Source: Actinomycetota bacterium (GTDB taxonomy: Bacteria > Actinomycetota > Thermoleophilia > Gaiellales > Gaiellaceae). Taken from it: DNA of 55,357 nt. Location: assembly GCA_003134505.1 (NCBI GenBank), contig PLBK01000003.1, positions 70,163 to 125,519 of the forward strand, read 5' to 3'. The position numbers and the translations under genes were made by a program. This document shows, one piece after another, positions 16,630 to 23,918 of this stretch. The notes beneath the pieces were generated by a model. It did not search any database. It was given only the letters and a program-made list of their open reading frames with translations, and was not told where the DNA came from. How positions within the stretch are numbered: position 1 is the stretch's first letter; each line of letters starts with the position of its first letter.

Positions 16630-17277
16630 CTAGCGCGGCCCAGGGACGTTCGGGAAGCGGAACTGCAGCGGGTCGCGGCCGGGCTGGACGACCCAGGCCT
16701 GGCCCACCTCCTCCGAGCGGGCAGCGGCGAGCACGGCCTCGGCCACGCGGCTCGGCGGCATGATCTCGAAGCCGGCTTCGCGGAGCTCCTGCTCGTGCGG
16801 CCGGACCATCGGCGTGTCCACGAAGCCCGGGCAAACGGCGTTCAGCCGGATGCCGCGCTCGGCGAGGCCCGGCGCGGCCGCCCGCACGAACCCGACCACG
16901 GCGTGCTTCGTGAGCGTGTAGACGGGATCGCCGGGCCACGGCCAGAGGCCCGCGAGCGAGGCGGTGGCGACGATCGCGCTCCCCGGCTCCATCACCTCCG
17001 CCAGCCGCCGCACGCCGAGGACGACGCCGTCCACGTTGACGCCGACCACGCGCCGGTAGTCGGCAACCGACTCGTCCGCGCTCGTCACCCCGGCGTTCAG
17101 GCAGGCGAGCTCGACCGGCCCGACGTCGGCCCATGCGCCCGGATCGGTCACGTCGAAGCCGTGAACGACGTCGAGCACCTGCACGTCGGCGCCCTCGGCC
17201 CGGAGGAGCGCGACGATCGCAGCGCCGATGCCCGACGCGCCGCCGGTGACCAGCGCGGTGCTCGGAAACCCGGTCAG
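16630..17277 (-). CDS. Short-chain dehydrogenase, probably with a CTG start
   Basis: The 215-residue SDR has TGGASGIG, LNAG, a SLAG serine motif and YTLTK (Tyr/Lys pair). It is shorter than most SDRs because helices after the Rossmann core are trimmed. No ATG, GTG or TTG exists in frame before the coenzyme motif. The best start is CTG at 17275-17277, overlapping the synthetase stop as CTGA, which mimics the ATGA overlaps seen elsewhere. It may reduce a 4-oxoacyl-CoA or oxidise a hydroxyacyl-CoA. Its stop is adjacent to the convergent dehydrogenase stop. Confidence 0.8.
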   Translation of the reverse strand: MTGFPSTALVTGGASGIGAAIVALLRAEGADVQVLDVVHGFDVTDPGAWADVGPVELACLNAGVTSADESVADYRRVVGVNVDGVVLGVRRLAEVMEPGSAIVATASLAGLWPWPGDPVYTLTKHAVVGFVRAAAPGLAERGIRLNAVCPGFVDTPMVRPHEQELREAGFEIMPPSRVAEAVLAAARSEEVGQAWVVQPGRDPLQFRFPNVPGPR

Positions 17278-18878
17278 GAGGCCGGCACCGACTGCTTCAC
17301 GAACTGCTCGCGCAGCGCGGTCTTGCGGAACTTGCCGACGGCGGTCTTCGGGATCTCGTCGACGAACTCGAACCTGTCCGGGAGCCAGAACTTCGCGAAG
17401 CTGCCGGCGAGGAACTCCCGCAACTCCTCCGCCGTGGCGGTCTCGCCCGGCCGCAACACGACGACGCCGAGCGGCCGCTCCGTCCACTTCTCGTCCGGCA
17501 CCGCGATCACCGCCGCCTCGGCCACCGCCGGGTGCCCCATCAGCGCGTTCTCGAGCGCGACGGAGGAGATCCACTCGCCTCCCGACTTGATGACGTCCTT
17601 CGAGCGGTCCTGGATCGAGATGAACCCGCGCTCGTCGATCGAGACGATGTCGCCGGTGCAGAACCAGCCGTCGGCCGTCCACCGGTCGGCCTGCTCGGGC
17701 GTGTCGTAGTAGGACGCCGCCACCCAGGGCCCGCGACACTCGAGCTCGCCCATCGCCTGGCCGTCCCAGAGGATCTCGTTCCCGTCGATGTCCCGCGCGC
17801 GCACCTCGACGAACGGCAGCGGAATGCCCTGGAGCGCCGTGTAGTCGAGCCGTGTCTCCTCGTCTGCGTAGCGCAGGTCGCCGGGGAGGTCGGTGGTCGA
17901 GGCGACCGGCGACGTCTCGGTCATGCCCCAGCCGTGGCAGACGTCGAGGCCGTGGCGCTGCTTGAACGCAGCGATCATCGATCGCGGCGGCGCCGAGCCC
18001 CCGACCAGCATCCCTTTCATGCGCGACAGGTCGTACCTGGCCGGGTCGGCGTCGAGCACCTGCAGGATGCCCATCCAGATCGTCGGCACGCCCGCCGTCC
18101 ACGTCACCTGCTCTTGCACGAAGTCCTCGAGCAGGCTGTTCGGGTCGCACAGCGGCCCCGGGTAGACGATCTTCGCGCCCAGCATGGCGGCGAGGTACGG
18201 GTAGCCCCAGGCGTTCGCGTGGAACATGGGCACGACCGGGAGGAACGTGTCCGCCTCCCCGAGCGCCCGGTTGAGCGGCGCCCCCGACATCACCCCGAAC
18301 GTGTGCAGCACCGTCGAGCGGTGCGAATACACGACACCCTTCGGCCGGCCGGTGGTGCCGCTCGTGTAGCACATCGCCGCCGCCTCGTCCTCGTCCAGCT
18401 CGGGGTCGCGCCAGTCGTCGGCCGACGCGCCCGAGAGCAGCTCCTCGTAGCCGTCCTCGACGACGAAGACGTGCTCGATCTGCGTCTCGCCGATGAACTG
18501 GTCGAGCAGCGGCACCAGCATGCGGTCGACGACGACAGCCCGGTCTCCCCCGTGCGAGGCGATGTACGCGAGGTCGGTCGGGTGGAGCCGCAGGTTGAGC
18601 GTGTGCAGGACGAAGCCGCCGCACGGAACGCCGAAGTAGCACTCCATGTGCTGCGAGTGGTTCCAGCACAGCGTGGCGACGCGGTCGCCGCGCTCGAGGC
18701 CGAGGCCGGCGAGCGCAACGGCGAGCTGCTTCGAGCGGCGCATCACCTCGCGGTAGTTCGTCCGGTGGAAGCCGCCGTCGGCGAGCCGGCTGACGATCTC
18801 CTTGTCGCCGAAGTACGTCTCCGCGCGGCGCAACACCGTCGGGAGCGTCAGCTGGTAGTCCATCATCTGGCCGCGCAT
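17274..18878 (-). CDS. Acyl-CoA synthetase (AMP-forming, FadD/AlkK-like)
   Basis: The 534-residue ligase has the AMP-binding motif YTSGTTGRPKG near residue 180, HGWGMTETSP, the hinge region GDIVSIDERGFISIQDRSKD and the C-terminal catalytic Lys in IPKTAVGKF. It activates a free carboxylic acid to its CoA ester; the sequence resembles the medium-chain AlkK group. ATG 18876-18878 has TACAGT 7 bases upstream (18886-18891), indicating a leaderless start rather than the longer frame. It is translationally coupled to the SDR downstream. Confidence 0.9.
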   Translation of the reverse strand: MRGQMMDYQLTLPTVLRRAETYFGDKEIVSRLADGGFHRTNYREVMRRSKQLAVALAGLGLERGDRVATLCWNHSQHMECYFGVPCGGFVLHTLNLRLHPTDLAYIASHGGDRAVVVDRMLVPLLDQFIGETQIEHVFVVEDGYEELLSGASADDWRDPELDEDEAAAMCYTSGTTGRPKGVVYSHRSTVLHTFGVMSGAPLNRALGEADTFLPVVPMFHANAWGYPYLAAMLGAKIVYPGPLCDPNSLLEDFVQEQVTWTAGVPTIWMGILQVLDADPARYDLSRMKGMLVGGSAPPRSMIAAFKQRHGLDVCHGWGMTETSPVASTTDLPGDLRYADEETRLDYTALQGIPLPFVEVRARDIDGNEILWDGQAMGELECRGPWVAASYYDTPEQADRWTADGWFCTGDIVSIDERGFISIQDRSKDVIKSGGEWISSVALENALMGHPAVAEAAVIAVPDEKWTERPLGVVVLRPGETATAEELREFLAGSFAKFWLPDRFEFVDEIPKTAVGKFRKTALREQFVKQSVPAS

Positions 18879-18916
18879 GCCCTCAACTGTACGGCGGCGG
18901 CGGCCGCCGGGCAACG

Positions 18917-19717
18917 TCAGCCGCCGAGCAGGATGCGCGAGACGACCCGGTCGCGGAGCCGGTCGGGCAGTCGCTCCACCAGGGCGCGGATGCGCGCGTC
19001 CCGGCCGACGAGGTAGCGGGTGCGCGGGCGCTGTGCCGTGAGCGCGTGCTCGACCGCCCTGGCGACCGAATCGACCGGCGCCGCTTTCGCGGCACGGGCT
19101 GCGGCGAACGACCGCATCGCGGCGAGCCGGCTCCCGTACCGCTCGAGCCCCTCGGGCGACAGCGTGTCGGCGACCGGCTGCGGCTTCGTCCAGATCGGCG
19201 TCGCGATCGTTCCGGGCCGGACGATCGAGACGGCGATCCCGTCTGGCGCGAGCTCGACCCGCAGCGAGTCGGCGAGCGCCTCGAGCCCGAACTTCGAGAT
19301 CGCGTAGGGGCCGAGGAACGGCAGCGCGCTCGTTCCCGCGATCGAGCCGATCAGGACGACGCGACCGCGTGCCGCCCGCACGGCCGGGAGGAAAGCCTGC
19401 GTGACCGCGAGCTGGCCCACCACATTGACCTCGAGCTGGCGGCGCAGCTCGTCGAGCGGCAGGTGCTCGAGCGGCGCCGCGACCGCGATGCCCGCGTTGT
19501 CCACGAGCCCGTCGAGCCGCTCGCCGACGACCTCGACCGCACGCGCGATGGCGTCCCCGTCGGTGACGTCGAGCAGCACCTCGGTCGTCCCCGCCGGCGC
19601 GGCACCGGCGCTCCGAACGCCAGCGAACACGCGCCAGCCCGCCCGCGCCAGCCGCTCCGCGCAGGCCGCGCCGATCCCCGACGAGGCGCCCGTGACGAGG
19701 ACGGAGCGATCAGCCAA
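18917..19717 (-). CDS. Short-chain dehydrogenase
   Basis: The 266-residue SDR has TGASSGIG near the N-terminus, DNAG, the serine in IGSIAG and YAISK. A C-terminal basic tail (LVGRDARIRALVERLPDRL) resembles SDRs that act on retinol, steroids or long acyl chains. A TTG start at 19715-19717 overlaps the end of the upstream acyl-CoA dehydrogenase gene by 8 bases, so it is the third gene of that operon. The substrate is unknown. Confidence 0.82.
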   Translation of the reverse strand: MADRSVLVTGASSGIGAACAERLARAGWRVFAGVRSAGAAPAGTTEVLLDVTDGDAIARAVEVVGERLDGLVDNAGIAVAAPLEHLPLDELRRQLEVNVVGQLAVTQAFLPAVRAARGRVVLIGSIAGTSALPFLGPYAISKFGLEALADSLRVELAPDGIAVSIVRPGTIATPIWTKPQPVADTLSPEGLERYGSRLAAMRSFAAARAAKAAPVDSVARAVEHALTAQRPRTRYLVGRDARIRALVERLPDRLRDRVVSRILLGG

Positions 19718-20675
19718 GGATCGCGGCGGCGATCTCCGCGCGCTGCACGGCCGGGTAGCCGCCGTAGCTCTGGATCCACTGCGCCCGCTTGTAGTACCGA
19801 TGGAGCGGGTGCTCCCAGGTGAAGCCGGTACCGCCGTGCACCTGGATCGCGTACTCGCAGACCGTGACCGCGACGTCGCTCGCGTAGGACTTGGCCGCTG
19901 CGGCCGCGACCCGAGCCTCGTCGTCCTGCTCGGCCACGCACCAGGCGGCCCAGTACGAGAGCGAGCGGGCCAGCTCGGTCATGGCATAGCTGTCGGAGAG
20001 TCTGTGCGAGACGGCCTGGTAGATCCCGATCGGCTTGCCGAACTGCTCCCGCGTCTTGGCGTGCTCGACGGTCAACTCGAGAGCGCGCTGGGCGATGCCA
20101 ACGGCCTCGAGCGCGAGCGCCGCGAACGCCCGCACACGCATCCGCTCGAACGCCGAGGCGTCTCCGACCTCCTCGCCCTCCGCCCCGTGCGCGATCCTCC
20201 CGAGCCGCCGCGTCGAGTCCATCGTCTCGAGCGCCTCGCCTTCCGCCGGTACGGCGACGAGCTTGCCGTCCCGGGCCACGAGCACGCGGTCGACGATCGC
20301 CAGGTCGGGGACGAGCGAGCCGTCGAGCGACGCCGACCACCGCGTCTTGCCCTCGACCACGTCGCGCTGCAGCTCGGCCGGCAGCTCCGGCAGCGCGAGC
20401 GCGACCGTCGAGAAGTACGGCCCGGGATAGAGCGCACGGCCGAGCTCCTCGAACAGCACCGCTTCCTCGAGGAAGCCGAGCCCGGCACCGCCCGCCTCCT
20501 CCGGCACCGAGACGCCGATCCAGCCGAGGCCGGCCAGTTCGCCCCACGAAGCCGGGTCCCAGCCCTCGGCCGAGTCGGCGAGCTCTGCGACGCGCTCGGG
20601 TGGGTAGCGGTCGGCGAGTAACGTCCGCGCCTCGCGCCGAAGCTGCTCCTGCTCCTCGGTGAACGAGAAATCCAC
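19710..20675 (-). CDS. Acyl-CoA dehydrogenase, small/beta-type FadE subunit
   Basis: This 321-residue protein has the overall acyl-CoA dehydrogenase layout (VDFSFTEEQEQLRRE, VPEEAGGAGLG, REQFGKPIGIYQAVSH, QVHGGTGFTWEHPLHRY). The middle domain is shortened, and the segment where the catalytic EGT motif should lie reads QSYGGYPAVQ. That is typical of the non-catalytic half of heteromeric FadE enzymes. The GTG start shares a base with the stop of the large-subunit gene (TAGTG), consistent with equimolar production of a complex. Confidence 0.88.
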   Translation of the reverse strand: MDFSFTEEQEQLRREARTLLADRYPPERVAELADSAEGWDPASWGELAGLGWIGVSVPEEAGGAGLGFLEEAVLFEELGRALYPGPYFSTVALALPELPAELQRDVVEGKTRWSASLDGSLVPDLAIVDRVLVARDGKLVAVPAEGEALETMDSTRRLGRIAHGAEGEEVGDASAFERMRVRAFAALALEAVGIAQRALELTVEHAKTREQFGKPIGIYQAVSHRLSDSYAMTELARSLSYWAAWCVAEQDDEARVAAAAAKSYASDVAVTVCEYAIQVHGGTGFTWEHPLHRYYKRAQWIQSYGGYPAVQRAEIAAAILG

Positions 20676-21829
20676 TACCGGCTCCGGGGGAGGCCGAGGA
20701 CGCGCTCGGCGATGATGTTGCGGAGGATCTCGGACGTGCCGGCCTCGATCGTGTTGCCGCGGCTGCGCAGCTGCTGGTACTGCCAGTAGCCGGCGCCGTC
20801 GCCGTTCCAGAGCTGCGCCTCCGGGCCGAGCACCTCGAGCGCCAGCTTCGTCAGCCGCTGGTTCGCCTCCGACCACTGGAGCTTCGAGACGGAGCCTTCC
20901 GGGCCGGGCATGCCCGTCTTGATCAGCTGCGTCAGCGCGCGGTAGTTCGTCAGCCGCAGCGCCTGCAGCTCGATCCACTCGCGCGCGATGCGGTCGCGCA
21001 GGATCGGATCGCCCTCCGTGCGCTCGCGGGCGAGCGTGATCAGCTTGCGGAGGTTGACCTCGAGCGACGCCGTCAGCGCGAAGCCGAGCGTCGCGCGCTC
21101 GTGCAGCAGCGTGGTCATCGCGACGGCCCAGCCCTGGCCGATCTCGCCGACGACGTTCTCGACCGGCACACGGACCGCGGTGAAGAAGATCTCGTTGAAC
21201 TCGGCCTCACCGGTGATCTGCCGCAGCGGGCGAACCTCGACCCCGGGCGCGTGCATGTCCACGAGCAGGTAGGTCATCCCCGCGTGCTTGGTGGACTCCG
21301 GGTCGCTCCGCGTGACGAGGATGCACCAGTCGGCGATGTGCGCGAACGACGACCAGAGCTTCTGGCCGTCGACGACGAAGTGGTCGCCCTCGAGCCGCGC
21401 GCTCGTGCGTGCGGCGGCGAGATCCGAGCCCGCGTCCGGCTCGGAGAAGCCCTGGCACCAGATCTCCTCGGCCGTCATGATCTTCTGGAGATACCGCGTC
21501 TTCTGCGCATCGGTGCCGTGCGCGATGATCGTCGGGCCCGCCATCCCCAGGCCGATCACGCCCATGTGCTGCGGCGCTTCGGCGCGCGCCAGCTCCTCGA
21601 GCAAGATCGCTTGATGCGAGTACGGGGCGCCGCTGCCGCCGTACTCCTTCGGCCAGGTCAGCCCGGCGTAGCCTGCATCTGACAGCTTGCGGCTCCAGTC
21701 GTGCCAGGCTCGCGCGTAGGCTTCCTCGCCGCTCCGCGGGCCGGTCAGCTCGGTCGGGATGTTCGCCTCGAGCCAGCCGCGCACCTCCGTGCGGAAGGCG
21801 ACCTCCTCCGGTGTGTCGCGGAGATCCAC
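20675..21829 (-). CDS. Acyl-CoA dehydrogenase, large/alpha-type FadE subunit
   Basis: The 384-residue protein has YGG/GAPYSHQAILLEEL, GFSEPDAGSDLA, GQKLWSSFAHIADW and the C-terminal IEAGTSEILRNIIAERVLGLPR typical of the FadE26/28-like alpha subunits. It probably forms a heterotetramer with the next gene product, as the mycobacterial steroid side-chain dehydrogenases do. GTG at 21827-21829 has TAGAGT 7 bases upstream. That hexamer lies inside the last two codons and stop of the preceding oxidase gene. Confidence 0.9.
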   Translation of the reverse strand: MDLRDTPEEVAFRTEVRGWLEANIPTELTGPRSGEEAYARAWHDWSRKLSDAGYAGLTWPKEYGGSGAPYSHQAILLEELARAEAPQHMGVIGLGMAGPTIIAHGTDAQKTRYLQKIMTAEEIWCQGFSEPDAGSDLAAARTSARLEGDHFVVDGQKLWSSFAHIADWCILVTRSDPESTKHAGMTYLLVDMHAPGVEVRPLRQITGEAEFNEIFFTAVRVPVENVVGEIGQGWAVAMTTLLHERATLGFALTASLEVNLRKLITLARERTEGDPILRDRIAREWIELQALRLTNYRALTQLIKTGMPGPEGSVSKLQWSEANQRLTKLALEVLGPEAQLWNGDGAGYWQYQQLRSRGNTIEAGTSEILRNIIAERVLGLPRSR

Positions 21830-21834
21830 GGCTC

Positions 21835-22995
21835 TTACTCTACGGCTGCGAGCGCGCTGCGGTCGAGGTCCCGCACGGCAGTCCCACCGCTCAACGCGAG
21901 CGTCAGGTCCGTTTCCGCCAGCAGCTGCCGGATGACCGCCTCGACGCCTTCCTGCCCGCCGACCGCGAGGCCGTACACGTACGGCCGGCCGAGCAGCACG
22001 GCGTCCGCCCCCAGCGCCATGGCCTTGATCACGTCCGCACCGCTGCGAACGCCGCCGTCGACGAGCACCGTCGCCTCGGCCCCGAGCGCGTCCCGCACCT
22101 CGACGAGCGCGTCCAGCGACGCCAAGGCGCCGTCGACCTGCCGGCCGCCGTGGTTCGAGACGATGATCCCGTCGACGCCCCGCTCCCGCGCGGCGAGCGC
22201 GTCCTCGGCCGTCAGCACGCCCTTGACGAGGAGCGGCAGGGACGTCAGCCCGCGCAGCCAGTCGAGGTCGTCCCACGTGAGCGCGAGGTTCGGGAAGGTC
22301 GAGAGCATCAGCGCCGCCGCCGAGAGCACGTCCTCCTCGGGCGGCGCGGCCAGATAGCTGCGGAAGACCGGGTCGCTGAAGAACTGGGCGCAGCCGTCGC
22401 CCTGCAGGAACGGGAGATACGTGTTGGCGAGGTCGCGTGGGCGCCAGCCGAGAACGAGCGTGTCGAGCGTCACGACGATCGCCCCGTAGCCGGCAGCCTC
22501 GGCGCGCCGGACGAAGCTCTCGCAGATCTTGCGATCCGAGACCCAGTAGAGCTGGAACCACCGCGGCGCGTCCCCGCCGGCCTCGGCGACCTGCTCGATC
22601 GAGCTCGAGGCGGCGCTCGACAGCACCATCGGCACGCCGGTCGCCGCTGCGGCGCGCGCCACGGCCACCTCGGCCTCGGGATGGACGATGCCGAGGACGC
22701 CGATCGGCGCGAGGAAGAACGGCGCGGCCGAGCGCAGGCCGAGCACCTCGACGGACAGGTCGCGCTTCACGTTGCCGGCCAGCATGCGCGGCCGCAGGCG
22801 CCGCCGCTCGAAGGCCTCACGGTTGGCGCGCATGGTCGCCTCGGAGCCCGCCCCGCCGGCGACGTAGTCGAACGGGCCCTGCTCGAGCTTCTCCGCGGCT
22901 TTCGCCTCCCAGCCTGCGGCCGTCAGCGGCCACGGATAGCCACCGGAGAGATAGATGCCGGTCTGGAACTGGCCGCCCTCGAAGCCGCCTGACAC
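21835..22995 (-). CDS. FMN-dependent alpha-hydroxyacid oxidase/dehydrogenase
   Basis: The 386-residue TIM-barrel flavoprotein carries the active-site motif SNHGGRQVDG (catalytic His, Arg) and the FMN-phosphate site VDGGVRSGADVIKAMALGADAVLLGRP. It oxidises an L-2-hydroxyacid such as lactate or glycolate; related proteins include lactate 2-monooxygenase. GTG 22993-22995 is preceded at 7 bases by TAGAGT, whose TAG is the stop codon of the upstream toxin gene. The longer frame reaching 23226 would overlap that toxin gene and is rejected. It precedes the FadE operon by 5 bases. Confidence 0.87.
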   Translation of the reverse strand: MSGGFEGGQFQTGIYLSGGYPWPLTAAGWEAKAAEKLEQGPFDYVAGGAGSEATMRANREAFERRRLRPRMLAGNVKRDLSVEVLGLRSAAPFFLAPIGVLGIVHPEAEVAVARAAAATGVPMVLSSAASSSIEQVAEAGGDAPRWFQLYWVSDRKICESFVRRAEAAGYGAIVVTLDTLVLGWRPRDLANTYLPFLQGDGCAQFFSDPVFRSYLAAPPEEDVLSAAALMLSTFPNLALTWDDLDWLRGLTSLPLLVKGVLTAEDALAARERGVDGIIVSNHGGRQVDGALASLDALVEVRDALGAEATVLVDGGVRSGADVIKAMALGADAVLLGRPYVYGLAVGGQEGVEAVIRQLLAETDLTLALSGGTAVRDLDRSALAAVE

Positions 22996-23002
22996 GGCCT
23001 CG

Positions 23003-23008
23003 ACTCTA
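23003..23008 (-). promoter_or_regulatory. -10 element overlapping a stop codon
   Basis: TAGAGT on the minus strand lies 7 bases before the hydroxyacid-oxidase GTG. Its first three bases are the stop codon of the PIN-domain gene. Confidence 0.5.
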
Positions 23009-23413
23009 GTCGAGCAGGATGCTCCGCGAGGCCGCCGCGGCGAGGCGTCTGTCGGCAGTGACGAGCACAACGTCCTCGGCCTCGGCGAGCGCGAGGTAGT
23101 GCGCGTCGTACGCGGTGATCCCGTGGCGGACTGCGAGCGCACAGGCCGGTACGGCCAGCAGTTGGCTCGGTGTGGGCTCGAACGGAAGCTCGATGATCGT
23201 CGCCAGCACGGCAAGGACGCGATCAAGGGCGAGCTTGCCGGCGCGGACGTAGCGCAAGAGCGCGCTTGCCGACTCCGCGTAGATGAGATCGGGCACGTGC
23301 ACGTGGACGCGACCGGCGGCTACCCCATCCATCCAGGCCCCCGCATCCGCGGCTTCGTCGACGAAGAACCGAACCAGGACGTTCGTGTCGAAGACCGCTC
23401 TAGTCGGACTCAC
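23006..23413 (-). CDS. PIN-domain ribonuclease toxin (VapC-like)
   Basis: The 135-residue protein has PIN acidic residues: AVFDTNVLVRFF (first Asp), a mid Glu in YAESASALL, YDAHYLALAEAE and VTADRRL. VapC toxins are Mg-dependent RNases that cleave tRNA or rRNA. GTG 23411-23413 is used; it overlaps the antitoxin end by 14 bases, which is usual for VapBC pairs. It is the third gene of a short operon. Confidence 0.85.
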   Translation of the reverse strand: MSPTRAVFDTNVLVRFFVDEAADAGAWMDGVAAGRVHVHVPDLIYAESASALLRYVRAGKLALDRVLAVLATIIELPFEPTPSQLLAVPACALAVRHGITAYDAHYLALAEAEDVVLVTADRRLAAAASRSILLD

Positions 23414-23693
23414 CACGCAGCCGCCGCTCGAGCGCTTCTTCGCCATGGTCGCGCAGGATGCGAATCACCTCTTCGGCAGTCGGGTCTCCAGGCGCCCGCT
23501 TGATGTCCTTGGCGAGCTCTCGGAGGCGCTGGACAAGCTCAGGACCGGAACGTGGCTCGCGTTCGGCCACGTCCTGGAGGATCTTCAGCGCCTCCGCGTT
23601 CACGGAGCGCCCCTCGCGCTTCGCCCGTGCCTTCAGCGCCTCGTACACCTCGGGAGGCACGTTCCGGATGTAGAGGGTCGGCATGCGAGTCAT
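23400..23693 (-). CDS. FitA/VapB-type ribbon-helix-helix antitoxin
   Basis: The 97-residue protein begins MTRMPTLYIRNVPPEVYEAL, followed by RSVNAEALKIL, the ribbon-helix-helix DNA-binding unit of FitA-like antitoxins. The remaining half would bind and block the PIN toxin and is longer than in many VapB proteins. It overlaps the preceding small gene by ATGA and the toxin gene by 14 bases. Autoregulation is expected from the family but no operator was identified. Confidence 0.85.
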   Translation of the reverse strand: MTRMPTLYIRNVPPEVYEALKARAKREGRSVNAEALKILQDVAEREPRSGPELVQRLRELAKDIKRAPGDPTAEEVIRILRDHGEEALERRLRGESD

Positions 23694-23878
23694 GCTAGCA
23701 CTATGCTTGCACCGTGCTCGTCTTCCCGGTCGCGGAGCCGCTCGATCAGCTCTGATGCCTCCTCTCTGTTCTCCGGCCAGCCTTCACCGGCCTCGGCGAG
23801 CAGCAGGCGCGCGATCGCGTAGACCTGCCGGATGGTGGGCTTGCCGTCCGGGTGCCGGACCGACCGCTCGCGTCTCAC
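23690..23878 (-). CDS. Small conserved-looking protein, first gene of the toxin-antitoxin operon
   Basis: A 62-residue charged protein: basic N-terminus, then KPTIRQVYAIARLLL and PENREEASELIERLR, probably two helices. Its stop overlaps the antitoxin ATG (ATGA), a strong sign that it is translated and coupled. It starts with GTG at 23876-23878. It somewhat recalls DUF3072-like small proteins, but I do not recognise it with confidence. It might be a third toxin-antitoxin component or simply a co-transcribed neighbour. Confidence 0.6.
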   Translation of the reverse strand: MRRERSVRHPDGKPTIRQVYAIARLLLAEAGEGWPENREEASELIERLRDREDEHGASIVLA

Positions 23879-23918
23879 GCTCCCATTGGAGCAGGGAAAG
23901 ACGCACGCGTCTGTGCCG

